Below, piece after piece: positions 7,899 through 17,098 of a DNA stretch of 64,000 nt. The notes under the pieces were generated by a model that saw nothing but the letters and a program-made list of their open reading frames with translations, had not been told where the DNA came from and did no database searches. A program made the translations under genes and the position numbers. Positions within the stretch are counted from its first letter, which is position 1. Each line of letters starts with the position of its first letter. The DNA lies in assembly GCF_036169555.1 (NCBI RefSeq), contig NZ_CP108032.1, positions 806,001 to 870,000 of the forward strand, given 5' to 3'. This DNA is from Streptomyces sp. NBC_00306. Its GTDB lineage: Bacteria; Actinomycetota; Actinomycetes; Streptomycetales; Streptomycetaceae.

Positions 7899-8807
7899 CT
7901 ACGACGCCTTCGGCGCGGGCATCCCGTCGGTTCCGGGGTCACGCGGACGGGAGTAGGAGTACAGACGGTCCACCTCCGCGAAACCCACCGACTCGTACAG
8001 GGAGATCGCCGCCGTACGGTCCCGCTCGTCCCCGGCCGCCGCGTCGTCGTCCACGTACAGGACCACCTTGTCGGCTCCGCATTCGGTCAGCACACCGAGA
8101 GCGTTGCCGAGCATCGCACGGCCCAGGCCCCGGCCGCGCAGGTCGGGCAGGACGCCGATCCAGCGCAGCACACCGGTCCCCTGTACGGGAGAACCCACGA
8201 CGGCTTCGGCCACCACCCGGCGGTCCCGGTGAGCCTCCAGTCGCCACGCCTGCCGGTCCCCCGGCTCGTGGCCCACCCGCACGTCCGGCAACCGCGGCAT
8301 GCCGTCGACGGGCAGCGCGGCCAGCATGTACCGCCACAGCCGCTCCCCGGCGAACCCGGCCCGCCGAAGCGCCTCCGCCGTCGCCGGACGGTGCAGGACC
8401 GGCAATGCCTCCAGACCCAGGGAAAGAGCCGACGCGAAGCTGAAGGCATGCGCCTCACGCGTCCCGAAGGCGGCGAGGGCATGGCGGACCAGCGCATCGG
8501 CCGTCCGCGCGTCCTCCCGGCAGTGGAGCCACAGCAACTGGCCCGTGTCGTCCTTGAGCCGCAGGGCGTAGGACGCCACACCCACGACGACTCCGTCCGT
8601 GTCCTCGGCCACCACGACGTCCGGGGGCTCCAACTCCGCCCACCACCCGGCGTCGACGGACGAGCGGCCCTGGAGGGCCTCGTCGAGCATCGCCGGGGTC
8701 GAGACCGGCTGACCGCCCATCCGGTCGTCATCGACCAGGGCGAGGACGGCGTTTCGGTCCGCGGACGTGAAGGGACGCAGCGTCGGGCCGAGCAGGTGAG
8801 GGCTCAC
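7899..8807 (-). CDS. GNAT N-acetyltransferase, double-domain type (302 aa)
   Basis: Transfers an acyl group from acyl-CoA to an amine. The C-terminal GNAT domain has the CoA-binding loop (LRWIGVLPDLRGRGLGRAMLG) and a terminal LYESVGFAEVDRLYSYSR segment. The N-terminal half resembles a degenerate GNAT repeat, like the mycothiol synthase MshD architecture, but I see nothing that specifies mycothiol. The start is a GTG without an obvious ribosome site. It is convergent with the AlkZ-like gene, with 40 bases between stops. Substrate unknown. Confidence 0.85.
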   Translation of the reverse strand: MSPHLLGPTLRPFTSADRNAVLALVDDDRMGGQPVSTPAMLDEALQGRSSVDAGWWAELEPPDVVVAEDTDGVVVGVASYALRLKDDTGQLLWLHCREDARTADALVRHALAAFGTREAHAFSFASALSLGLEALPVLHRPATAEALRRAGFAGERLWRYMLAALPVDGMPRLPDVRVGHEPGDRQAWRLEAHRDRRVVAEAVVGSPVQGTGVLRWIGVLPDLRGRGLGRAMLGNALGVLTECGADKVVLYVDDDAAAGDERDRTAAISLYESVGFAEVDRLYSYSRPRDPGTDGMPAPKAS

Positions 8808-8921
8808 AGTGACGACCCTGACCGGGACGACCCGTTCTGTCCAGGATCGAGCCCTCCCGGCAGTTCGCGGCCGAGCAGCGGTCCACCGCCCTCGTGGAAC
8901 CGGCCCGCGACGCCTGCGGGA

Positions 8922-9851
8922 TCACTGCGCCCACTGCGGTGTCCACGTCTCGCCATGGCGGTGGCCGGACCGGAGGGAGCCGAGATGGTCGCGGAGTGCG
9001 GTGAGCGCGGGATGCGGATTGTCGCTGCGCCAGATCAGTGAGTGGGGATAGACCGGCGTGGGTCCGCGCACGAAGACGCGCCGCAGGTCGTCACCGGCGG
9101 GCCGGACGAACTCGGTCTGTTCACCCACGAAGGTCGCCAGCACCGAGGAGTCGGCGATCGTTTCGAGGAGCGGCTCGGTGCCGAAATCGGGGCCGGTCGC
9201 CTCGATGGTGAGCCCGAAGGCGGCGGCGAGGTCCTCGTAGTAGGCCGCCCACTCGGTACCGGCGACGATGCCGGGCATCCAGATCCGGTGCCCCGCGAGC
9301 TGTGCGGGTGCGACCGCGCACGCAGTGGCCAGCGCATGACCCGGCCCGGTGAGAAGGTGCAGTGGCTCGTCGAAGACCCGGACGGTCTCGACGCCTTCGG
9401 GAAGCTGCCGGGCGGGCAGGGTGACAGCGCGGAACGACGCGTCGATCGTGCCGTTCCGGACGGCGGCGATCGCCGCGTCGGCGTCGAAGAGCGTCACCAC
9501 GTCGAGCGCGACCCCCGGATGGGCACGGTGGAAGCAGCGCATCAGACCTGCCGGCGCAAGCCGTCGGCCGATCACATCGACACGCAGCGCGCGACTGCCG
9601 GGCCGTACGGAAGCAGCAGCTCTCTCCGCGGCACGAAGGAGATCACGGGCGTGCGGCAGGAAGACCTGCCCGTCGAGGGTCGGCCGGGCACCACGCGGCG
9701 TACGCGTGAACAGCCGGACGCCCAGGGCCTTCTCCAGCGCCGCGATGCGCTTGGAGACGGCCTGCTGCGTGATCGACAGATCCGCGGCCGCTTCCTGGAA
9801 CTGCCCGGCGTCCGCGACGGCGACGAACGTGCGTACGGCTTGGAGATCCAC
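8922..9851 (-). CDS. LysR-family transcriptional regulator (about 309 aa)
   Basis: N-terminal winged HTH (VDLQAVRTFVAVADAGQFQEAAADLSITQQAVSKRIAALE) and a LysR-type effector-binding domain. The GTG at 9851 is preferred because AGGATG sits seven bases upstream and LysR proteins of this kind begin (M/V)DLQ; an ATG three codons earlier is possible. It is transcribed divergently from an MFS transporter with about 150 bases between starts, the classic arrangement in which LysR controls the neighbour and itself. The inducer cannot be told. Confidence 0.92.
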   Translation of the reverse strand: MDLQAVRTFVAVADAGQFQEAAADLSITQQAVSKRIAALEKALGVRLFTRTPRGARPTLDGQVFLPHARDLLRAAERAAASVRPGSRALRVDVIGRRLAPAGLMRCFHRAHPGVALDVVTLFDADAAIAAVRNGTIDASFRAVTLPARQLPEGVETVRVFDEPLHLLTGPGHALATACAVAPAQLAGHRIWMPGIVAGTEWAAYYEDLAAAFGLTIEATGPDFGTEPLLETIADSSVLATFVGEQTEFVRPAGDDLRRVFVRGPTPVYPHSLIWRSDNPHPALTALRDHLGSLRSGHRHGETWTPQWAQ

Positions 9852-10000
9852 GCCGCACATCCTAGGCCGTGCGCTGGGAGTACAACTTCTGGTTGTACCT
9901 CACGAACCGAGCGGTTGTTTGATGCGCGGACCCACTGGTGGCTTTGATGGGACCGGTCGAACGAGGGTGTCGGGGAGCGGCGGCGAGGGGTGTGCTGGGC

Positions 10001-11227
10001 ATGGGCGCCAGGCGGTCGCTGGGCCGGGAGTTCGCGTGGCTGTGGTCCGCGTACGCGATCAGCACCTTCGGCACACGGCTCGCGTTCGGGGCCTTCCCCC
10101 TGATCGCGATCCTCGTGCTGCACGCCGGGGCGGCGGAGGTCGCGGCGCTGGCCGCCGCGGGCCTGGCGGTCGGCGCGGCCGTGGCGCTGCCGCTCGGGCC
10201 GTGGGTGGACTTCCGCCGCAAGCGCCCCGTCATGATCGCGATGGACCTGGCCCGCTTCACCGCGTTGATCAGCATCCCCGTCGCGTACGCCCTCGATCTG
10301 CTCACCTTCGTCCAGCTGCTCGTCGTCTCCGTCGTCGTCTCCGCCGCCGAGATCACCTTCGGGGCGGCCGGTGGGGCATTCCTCACGTCACTCGTGCCGC
10401 CGCAGGACCTCCTGGTCGCCAACGGACGGTTCGAGGCCACGACATGGACCGCCACCATGCTCGGACCGCCCGTCGGCGGAGCCGCGATCGGGCTGTTCGG
10501 TCCCGTGATGACCGTGCTCGCGGACGCGGTCAGTCACCTGCTGTCGGCGGCGGCCATCCGCGCGATCGGCAGCAAGGAGGCACCTCCCGCAGGCGCCGGT
10601 GCGCGGCCCCGCCTCCGCGCCGGCGATGTCCTCGACGGATGGCGGCACATCCTGGCCGAGCCGGCCCTTCGTCCCCTGTTCTTCAACACGGTCCTCGTCA
10701 ACGGCCTGATCATGGCGACCTCACCGCTGCTGGCCGTCCTCATGCTCGGTCAACTCGGCTTCGCACCCTGGCAGTACGGCCTCGCCTTCGCCGCGCCCTG
10801 CATCGGCGGGCTGATCGGCTCACGGCTGGCCCGCCGCCTCGTCGCGCGGTACGGGTCGCACAGGGTCCTGCTCACATCCGGGTGGCTGCGGGCGTGCTGG
10901 CTGCTCGCGCTTGCCTTCACCGGCCCCGGCGCTGCCGGGCTCCTGCTCGTCATGGCCGTCGAGCTCGGGCTGATCACCTGCATGGGAGTCTTCAACCCGG
11001 TGTTCGTCACGTACCGACTCGACCACATCGAAACGGATCGCATCGCCCGCACGCTGTCCGCCTGGTCGGTCACCAGCAAGGCCACCATCGCGGCATTGAC
11101 CGCCCTGTGGGGCCTGCTGGCCGGCCTCACCGGGCCGCGCACAGCACTCGCGATCGCGGGCCTTCTCATGCTGGCCACGCCGCTGCTGCTCCCCCGTCAG
11201 AGCCTCACGGCAGACCGGGCGCGGTGA
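10001..11227 (+). CDS. MFS exporter, MFS_3/EntS-like (about 408 aa)
   Basis: Twelve-helix proton-driven transporter. After GREFAWLWSAYAISTFGTRLAFGAFPLIAIL, the loop motif PWVDFRRKRPVMI, helix-rich segments and PLLLPR terminus fit drug/siderophore efflux MFS proteins. The ATG at 10001 is chosen because GAGGGG precedes it by ten bases; the open frame extends upstream to a GTG at 9938 with less convincing residues. The divergent LysR gene probably controls it. Substrate unknown. Confidence 0.88.
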   Translation: MGARRSLGREFAWLWSAYAISTFGTRLAFGAFPLIAILVLHAGAAEVAALAAAGLAVGAAVALPLGPWVDFRRKRPVMIAMDLARFTALISIPVAYALDLLTFVQLLVVSVVVSAAEITFGAAGGAFLTSLVPPQDLLVANGRFEATTWTATMLGPPVGGAAIGLFGPVMTVLADAVSHLLSAAAIRAIGSKEAPPAGAGARPRLRAGDVLDGWRHILAEPALRPLFFNTVLVNGLIMATSPLLAVLMLGQLGFAPWQYGLAFAAPCIGGLIGSRLARRLVARYGSHRVLLTSGWLRACWLLALAFTGPGAAGLLLVMAVELGLITCMGVFNPVFVTYRLDHIETDRIARTLSAWSVTSKATIAALTALWGLLAGLTGPRTALAIAGLLMLATPLLLPRQSLTADRAR

Positions 11228-11275
11228 TACATGCCGAGCGGGCCGAGGCGGCCCGCTCCCCTACGGGTTCGCCCG

Positions 11276-11710
11276 CTACCTGATCGTGAACGAGCAGCCT
11301 TTCAGGGTCTGTCCGCCGTCGTTGTCCGCGACCGCCTTGCCGTCGACCGTGATGAAGCAGGGGGCCGGCTTCTGCGTACCGTCGACGGACTTGATGGCCC
11401 CCGGGACGATCGACACCGGATAACCCGCCTTCTGTTCCGCGGCGGAGAGCCGGACGGTCTCCGTCTTCCGCCACGGCAGGGTCTGCTCGGCGAAACCGCT
11501 GGTCTCGGCACGGTAGGTGATCGGCACCTTGCCCAGCCCCTCGACCGCCAGGGTCACCTCGTGGGACTCGGCCGCCTCGGCGGGCGACGGCGAGGCACTC
11601 CGTGAGGCGTCACTCCTGCCGCGATTCTCGTCCTGCGTGGTCCCGCCGCCTTCGCAGCCCGTCAGTGCCACGGCCACGAGCAGTGCCACAGCGGTCATCG
11701 ACGTTCGCAT
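11276..11710 (-). CDS. Lipoprotein with MmpS-like domain (144 aa)
   Basis: Signal peptide MRTSMTAVALLVAVALTGC ends in a lipobox with Cys19 as the lipidation site, followed by a Ser/Ala/Pro linker (about 20-50). The rest (VTLAVEGLGKVPITYRAE...LPWRKTETVRL...PCFITVDGKAVADNDGG...GCSFTIR) matches the MmpS beta-sandwich pattern, including two Cys that may pair. MmpS proteins assist RND lipid exporters (MmpL) in mycobacteria, but many Streptomyces carry unlinked MmpS-like lipoproteins and no MmpL is present here. Convergent with the MFS gene. Confidence 0.8.
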   Translation of the reverse strand: MRTSMTAVALLVAVALTGCEGGGTTQDENRGRSDASRSASPSPAEAAESHEVTLAVEGLGKVPITYRAETSGFAEQTLPWRKTETVRLSAAEQKAGYPVSIVPGAIKSVDGTQKPAPCFITVDGKAVADNDGGQTLKGCSFTIR

Positions 11711-11838
11711 ACGTCCCGTTCCCGTGCTCTCGGTTCCTGCCGTCCCTCGGGCAAGGGATCCGACATCCGAAGATCCAAGCACGTGCGGTACGGCACGAAC
11801 GGTCATGAGCCCCGGTGGCGGGAGCCGAATTCCCGGTG

Positions 11839-11973
11839 TCAGTCGTCGCCCGAATCGGCGGACCCGCCGCCGCCCTTGCTGCTACGGCTGAAGACAACTG
11901 ACAGGACGTCCACGACAGCGGCGAGGACGATCAGGGTCACGCGACCGGCGTGGCGCATACGCGGAGAGGCCAT
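11839..11973 (-). CDS. Small membrane protein, hypothetical (44 aa)
   Basis: MASPRMRHAGRVTLIVLAAV begins a single predicted transmembrane helix (about 10-28), followed by SRSSKGGGGSADSGDD. No family recognised. A short basic N-terminus and acidic Gly/Ser tail suggest a bitopic membrane peptide. Coding is supported only by frame length and composition. Confidence 0.45.
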   Translation of the reverse strand: MASPRMRHAGRVTLIVLAAVVDVLSVVFSRSSKGGGGSADSGDD

Positions 11974-12246
11974 GCGCCGGATCCTACGGACCGGCCCCGC
12001 GAGTCCGAGAGGGGTGGCAGGGGGAAGCGGTACGGGCGTCCCGCCGGTCCGTGCATCGCCGGGCAACGCGGACGTAACGCCGCGCAGTTCCACCCCTCCC
12101 CCGTTGCCGCCTTCTTGTCGTCACCGAGGTGAGGCGAGGAGGGCCTCAAAGGGCTTGTTATCGGATGATCTACACGCCTGCGTGCCCTGCCCCTCCGCTG
12201 AACCGCGTATACGGTACGGACAGGACGTACGAAGGGGGCCGTCGTC

Positions 12247-13350
12247 GTGAGCAGCGCGCAGCGGATCGAGGTCCGGCGGGAGCAGGTGCTCGCCCATCGG
12301 GTGGCGGCTCATGGCTTCGACCGGGCCTCCGCCGCACCGGGGGTGCTCGACCTCGGCGTGCAGGACACTCCCTACGGCTCTGCCCGGTTGGCGCTCGCCG
12401 CTCGCAGTGCGTCCGCCGAGGGGCTGGAGCTCGTGTGGTCGTTCCGTGGCGCGCCGCATCTGCACAGCCGCGCGAGTCTTCCCGGTCTCGCCACGGCGCT
12501 CTGGCCGGTCGGCGACACGGACGCGACAGCGCGGATCGACACCGCCGTGATCAAGGAGGGGGCGCGGCTCGGGGTCGAGGCTTTCCGCCTCACCGCCGAG
12601 GCGTTCCGCGACACGGTCACCACCCCGATGGCCAAGGGCGAGGTGAGTACCGCGGTCAGCGCCGCCGTGCCCCCGTCGCTGACGTACTGGTGCGAGCGGT
12701 GCGGTGCCCAGCACATCTCCGGGCTGCTCTTCCAGCAGGCCGGGCTCTTCGGTGCGACCGGGGTGGGCGTGGAAGGGGGCCGGACCGTTCTCGCTCCGCT
12801 GGAGCACGGGTTCCCGGTGCCGGCCGAGGCATCGGGCACCGCCGGGCTGGTGCGGGCGTATCTGCGCCACCTCGGCCCCGCGACACCCGCCGAGGTGGCG
12901 AAGTACCTCGGCACGAAGCCGGCCGTGGTGAAAGGGCTGTGGCCGGACGACCTCGCCGAGGTGCGGATCGAGGGACGGACGTCCTGGCTGCCCGAGCGCG
13001 ATCTCGACGCCTTGGTATCGGCGGAGTCGGAGTTCGCGTCGACGTTCCGGGGGCTCGTCCGCCTGCTGCCGCCCGGTGATCCGTTCCTCCAGGCGCGGGA
13101 CCGGAGTCTTCTGGTGCCCGACAAGGACCGCGCGAAGGAGATCTGGCGGGCGATCGGCGGCCCGGGCGTCCTCCTGACCGGCTCGGAGATCGCCGGCACC
13201 TGGCGTGCCAAGGCCGCCGGCCGCAGGCTCGACCTCACGGTCACGCCGTTCGGGCCGCTGTCCGCAGCCGTACGCAAGGCCGTGGAGGCCGAGGCGGACA
13301 CCGTGGCCGCGGCCCGCGGCGCGAGAGACGTCCGGCTGCGGTTCGCGTAG
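12247..13350 (+). CDS. Second HTH_42/AlkZ-superfamily winged-helix protein (367 aa)
   Basis: HTH_42 superfamily but diverged from the AlkZ-like protein upstream. The catalytic-motif region reads LGVQDTPYGSARLAL, i.e. Gln followed by Asp/Thr rather than Gln-x-Gln. The winged-helix region (RAYLRHLGPATPAEVAKYLG) and the C-terminal PGDPFLQARDRSLLVPDKD match the usual positions. Superfamily branches differ at this motif (AlkZ QxQ, YcaQ QxD), and many Streptomyces members are uncharacterised. GTG start with GAAGGGGG upstream. It may recognise a lesion different from its neighbour's or act only as a DNA-binding protein. Confidence 0.82.
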   Translation: MSSAQRIEVRREQVLAHRVAAHGFDRASAAPGVLDLGVQDTPYGSARLALAARSASAEGLELVWSFRGAPHLHSRASLPGLATALWPVGDTDATARIDTAVIKEGARLGVEAFRLTAEAFRDTVTTPMAKGEVSTAVSAAVPPSLTYWCERCGAQHISGLLFQQAGLFGATGVGVEGGRTVLAPLEHGFPVPAEASGTAGLVRAYLRHLGPATPAEVAKYLGTKPAVVKGLWPDDLAEVRIEGRTSWLPERDLDALVSAESEFASTFRGLVRLLPPGDPFLQARDRSLLVPDKDRAKEIWRAIGGPGVLLTGSEIAGTWRAKAAGRRLDLTVTPFGPLSAAVRKAVEAEADTVAAARGARDVRLRFA

Positions 13351-13656
13351 GGCGTCGCTGCCCCGCGAGGCCTTGTGGGACAGCCGGTCACGAGCACGCC
13401 TTTCGCCTGTCCGTACGACTCGGCGACGGCCCGCCGAGCGCTCCCGTACCTCGCCCCGGCGGCCGGGGCCCGCGGCGTCGAGATCCCTGCGCCCGCGACT
13501 GCGTCGCAGACCGGCCCGGCCGCCCGGGCGCCCCCTCCTGGCACGGCGGAGCCGCCCTGATGTCGGCACACTGGTGGGGAAAGACCCTCGGCACCTCGAC
13601 CCGCCTGTCGGGGTACCGGGCGAGACGCTGTGTGCCGCGAGTGGAAGGCGACGTCA
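13351..13656. other. Intergenic stretch without a convincing gene
   Basis: About 300 GC-rich bases between the second HTH_42 gene and the PAS-GAF-SpoIIE gene. A GGGGTACC sequence near 13611 resembles the -10 region of SigB/SigF-type promoters (GGGTAC), but no good GTTT-type -35 box is seen at the right distance. Nothing else supported. Confidence 0.3.
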
Positions 13657-15729
13657 GTGGCGTCAGACCGTTCGGAGGATGATCGGGCTCCTGGACCGCT
13701 CTGGTCGGAGCCCGGGTCGCTTCTTGAACACGTGCCCGTGGCCGTCCTCGGCATCGACGAGGACAACCGCATCTGCTACTGGGGGCCGGGCGCCGAGGGG
13801 CTCTTCGGGCACGACTCCGCGGAGGTGCTGGGCAAGGCCGCCGCCGTACTGTTCTCCGACGGCCCGGACGACTCCCCCGGCCCCTCGGTCCGGCTGGCGG
13901 AACACGGCCGCACGCTGGGGTACTGGCGCGGGCGGCTGCCGGCCCGGCACCGGAACGGCGAGGTCTTCGACTGCGGTTTCCGGGCCTTCCGCGTGGTCGG
14001 TACCGACAGCACGTCGATGGTCCTGGCGCTGGCCAGCCGCAGTGACGTCCTCGATCGGGTGAAGACCAATCTGGCGTTTCTCGATTCCCTCTTCGAGACG
14101 ACCCCCATCGGCCTGGTCATGCTCGACGACCAACTGCGGTACGTCCACCTCAATGAGGCCCTCGCCGACATGGACGGGGTGTCCATCGAGGAGCACATCG
14201 GACGGCCGATGGACGACATCATGATCACCTCCGACGGCGGCGCCTATCTGCGGATGCTGCGCTCGGTCGCCGAAGAGGGACGGACTGTCGCCGGTGTTCT
14301 CGTGGGGCTGCGTACCCCTGGTCACCCGGATCTGGACCAGGTGCGGTCGGTGAGCCTCTTCCCGCTCAGCGGCGCGGTCGGTACACGGTCCGGGGTGGGC
14401 GGCCTGATGGTGGATGTGACCGAGCGGGAGCAGGCCATCATGGAGGCCAGTGCCGCTCGTCGGCGTCTGGCTCTGCTGGCCCGGGCCACCGCGCGGATCG
14501 GTACCACCCTGGATGTGGATGTCACCGCCCGGGAGGTGGTCGCCGCCGCGATTCCCGACTTCTGCGACGCCGCCGTGGTGGAAGTCGTGGAGTGGATGGA
14601 CGAGCGGGCGCTGTTCGACCCGCAGCAGCCGCTCGTCACCCGAAGAATCGCCTCCGGCACGGTCCTGGCCCCACCCGCCGGCGAGCTCGTGGGCGGGCTG
14701 GACCGTGTCACCTACCCACCGGATTCCTCCATCCACCGGACACTGATGTCGGGGCGCCCCCTCTACGTCCCGGTCGACGACGACTTCATGACCCGGACCG
14801 TCATTCACCGGGCGCGTGCCCAGCTCCTCAGGGACAGCGGCCTGACCGGCCTCGTCATCGCCCCGCTCATCGCCCGCGGCACCGTCCAGGGCATCACCAT
14901 GTTCGGACGCTCCGCGGCCAGGCCGGCCTTCACCGACGAGGACCTCCGCCTGGCCGGCGAGCTGTCCTCCAGGGCCGCTCTGTGCCTGGACAACGCACGT
15001 CTCTACAGCCGGGTGCAGCACATCGCCCTCACCCTCCAGCGCGCACTGCTCCCGAGCGCGCTGGCGACCAGCCCTCATGTGCAGGTCGCCCACCGCTACG
15101 TGCCCGGCAGCCAGGTCACCGAGGTGGGTGGTGACTGGTACGACGTGATCGATCTGCCCGGCGACCGCGTCGCGCTGGTGGTCGGTGACGTGATGGGACA
15201 CGGCGTTCGGGCCGCCGCGGACATGGGGCGGCTGCGCATCACCGCCAAGGCACTGGCCAGGCACAACCACGAGCCGGCGGACCTGCTCGCCGAACTCGAC
15301 GCCTGCGCCCAGGAGGCAGGCATCGAGCTGGCGACGTGCCTCTACGTCTCGTACGACGCCGCGACAGGGCGAGCCCGTATCGCCAATGCCGGCCACCCGC
15401 CGCCCCTCGTACGGCACCCCGACGGCACGGTCGAGATCCTCGGCGAGGTCCTGGGCGTGCCGCTGGGCGTGGGCGGTCACCCATTCCGGACGATCGAGAC
15501 CGATATCCCGGACGGCGCGATTCTCGCGCTGTACACCGACGGCCTCGTCGAGGCCCGCGGCCACGACATCGAAGAGGGCCTGGCCGCCGTCTGCGCGGAA
15601 CTGAGCCAGCTCTCGGACCAGCTCGAAACGATGGCGGACCGCATGCTGTCGCGCCTGCTGCCCGATCCGCCGATCGACGACACCGTCCTCGTCCTCGCCC
15701 GTGTGCGGAGCACCGCAGCTGAGCGGTGA
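13657..15729 (+). CDS. PAS-PAS-GAF-SpoIIE protein phosphatase (690 aa)
   Basis: Multidomain sensor phosphatase. Residues about 20-125 form a PAS domain (LEHVPVAVLGIDEDNRICYW), about 130-265 a second PAS, about 280-445 a GAF domain and about 455-690 a SpoIIE/PP2C domain. All metal residues are present: GGDWYD (Asp493), GDVMGHG (Asp511), LYTDGLVE and DDTVLVLA. It should be catalytically competent, unlike the paralogue at 5.3 kb. Such proteins dephosphorylate anti-sigma antagonists in response to ligands, light or redox. No RsbW-like kinase domain is fused. The GTG at 13657 follows a GGAAGG; a GTG nine codons upstream is possible. Confidence 0.92.
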   Translation: MASDRSEDDRAPGPLWSEPGSLLEHVPVAVLGIDEDNRICYWGPGAEGLFGHDSAEVLGKAAAVLFSDGPDDSPGPSVRLAEHGRTLGYWRGRLPARHRNGEVFDCGFRAFRVVGTDSTSMVLALASRSDVLDRVKTNLAFLDSLFETTPIGLVMLDDQLRYVHLNEALADMDGVSIEEHIGRPMDDIMITSDGGAYLRMLRSVAEEGRTVAGVLVGLRTPGHPDLDQVRSVSLFPLSGAVGTRSGVGGLMVDVTEREQAIMEASAARRRLALLARATARIGTTLDVDVTAREVVAAAIPDFCDAAVVEVVEWMDERALFDPQQPLVTRRIASGTVLAPPAGELVGGLDRVTYPPDSSIHRTLMSGRPLYVPVDDDFMTRTVIHRARAQLLRDSGLTGLVIAPLIARGTVQGITMFGRSAARPAFTDEDLRLAGELSSRAALCLDNARLYSRVQHIALTLQRALLPSALATSPHVQVAHRYVPGSQVTEVGGDWYDVIDLPGDRVALVVGDVMGHGVRAAADMGRLRITAKALARHNHEPADLLAELDACAQEAGIELATCLYVSYDAATGRARIANAGHPPPLVRHPDGTVEILGEVLGVPLGVGGHPFRTIETDIPDGAILALYTDGLVEARGHDIEEGLAAVCAELSQLSDQLETMADRMLSRLLPDPPIDDTVLVLARVRSTAAER

Positions 15730-15798
15730 GGTGAGCGGGCCGCCAAAGCCTCCGGGGCGCCGAGGACGACGCCGGGCGGCTGCCGCACACGGCGACGC

Positions 15799-15825
15799 CA
15801 GGGACGGCAGGGACGGCAGGGACGG
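15799..15825. repeat. Three tandem copies of CAGGGACGG
   Basis: Perfect 9-bp unit repeated three times in the short gap between the phosphatase stop and the DksA-like gene. Likely a simple-sequence expansion; no function apparent. Confidence 0.8.
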
Positions 15826-15878
15826 CACGAATGGCACACACCGGAATGAGCGGCTGATCCGGTTTGTTCTGCCCCGGC

Positions 15879-16268
15879 ATGGAGGACGAGACCGGAGCGG
15901 CCGCGAGCTCACCCGCCCAGCGGAAGGCCGCGGCAGAGCTGATCGACGACGCCCGCGCCAGTGGTCGGCGGCTGATCGACTCCCTGACGCGCCTGTGGGA
16001 CGGCGTCGTCGAAGCGTCGACCATGACCAACATCGACGACGAGCACGACCCCGAGGGCGCCACGGTCGCCTTCGAGCGTGCCCAGCTGCGGGACATGCTC
16101 ACCCGGGCACGGGCGGATCTGGACGACCTCGACCGGGCCGCGGAGCGGGTGCGCACGGGCGCCTACTGGGTCTGCGAGCGCTGTGGCGGCCCGATCGCTC
16201 CGGAGCGGCTCGCCGCGCGCCCGACGGCCACGGTGTGCATCACCTGCGCGAACAAAGCCGCCCGCTGA
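15879..16268 (+). CDS. TraR/DksA-family zinc-finger protein (129 aa)
   Basis: Coiled-coil N-terminal half (LIDDARASGRRLIDSLTRLW... AQLRDMLTRARADLDDLDRAAERV) followed by a four-Cys zinc finger CERCGGPI...CITC. This is the DksA/TraR fold, in which the coiled coil enters the RNA polymerase secondary channel. Length and the missing DxxDxA tip argue for the small actinobacterial DksA-like class rather than true DksA. ATG at 15879 chosen over an upstream in-frame start that lacks a ribosome site. Stand-alone gene. Confidence 0.88.
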   Translation: MEDETGAAASSPAQRKAAAELIDDARASGRRLIDSLTRLWDGVVEASTMTNIDDEHDPEGATVAFERAQLRDMLTRARADLDDLDRAAERVRTGAYWVCERCGGPIAPERLAARPTATVCITCANKAAR

Positions 16269-16418
16269 TGCGTATCACTGTGTGAGAGGGATGCAGTGGC
16301 GCGACGGCTCGACATGTAGAAAGGTCATGGCGGCCGAAAAGCCTCGAAACGCCCGGTTCGGACGATCATGCCGATGACCGTCCGTACGACTTCAGCAACG
16401 CCTGACGGAAGGTGTCCC

Positions 16419-16838
16419 ATGTCGAAGCCACCGCTCCCCGACGAAGCAGTCGCCATGCTGACGAAGGCCAACCCGGCAGTCGTCACGACCCTGCGTTCGG
16501 ACGGCCAGCCGGTGTCCACGGCCACCTGGTACCTGTGGGACGACGGCCGGGTGCTGATCAACATGGACGAGGGTCGCAAGCGCCTGGAGCACGTGCGGAA
16601 CGACCCGCGTGTCTCGCTCACCGTGCTCGACGAGGGCAACTGGTACACCCACCTCAGCATCATCGGCCGCGTCGCCGAGCTCGTCGAGGACAAGGAGCTG
16701 CTCGACATCGACCGGCTGGCCCAGCAGTACCTCGGCAAGCCGTACCCGCAGCGGGACCGCCGCCGGTTCAGCGCATGGATCGAGATCGACCGCTGGCACG
16801 GGTGGGGCACCCTGAAGGACAACAGCCGGCCCGGGTGA
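16419..16838 (+). CDS. PPOX-class F420/FMN-dependent split-barrel protein (139 aa)
   Basis: Pyridoxamine-oxidase-like split beta-barrel: LPDEAVAMLTKANPAVVTTLRSDGQPVSTATWYLWDDG and KRLEHVRNDPRVSLTVLD are characteristic, with a C-terminal DRRRFSAWIEIDRWHGWG. In actinomycetes these flavin/deazaflavin reductases use F420H2, FMN or heme-related substrates. GGAAGG seven bases upstream fixes the ATG. No neighbour suggests a pathway. Confidence 0.9.
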   Translation: MSKPPLPDEAVAMLTKANPAVVTTLRSDGQPVSTATWYLWDDGRVLINMDEGRKRLEHVRNDPRVSLTVLDEGNWYTHLSIIGRVAELVEDKELLDIDRLAQQYLGKPYPQRDRRRFSAWIEIDRWHGWGTLKDNSRPG

Positions 16839-17098
16839 TGGGCGACCGGCCGCGACCGGTGCGATGAGGAACCTCCGGCGTTCACGTCGAGCACACGAAC
16901 GAGCATGTGTTCCCGTCGAGGTTTCGAATGTCCCTCCGGCACGGCCGGTTTCGTCTCCCGACAAACCCTCCGGGCACTCTCCTGACCGGCGTGTACTGTG
17001 TGCCGCGCCGCCATGCCAACGTTCCGGCAATCGTGATGGTTGCGCCGGGAGTTGCGCGGCCGGCTTTCACATTCGCCTCCCGGAGGAGTGTCCGTTCG

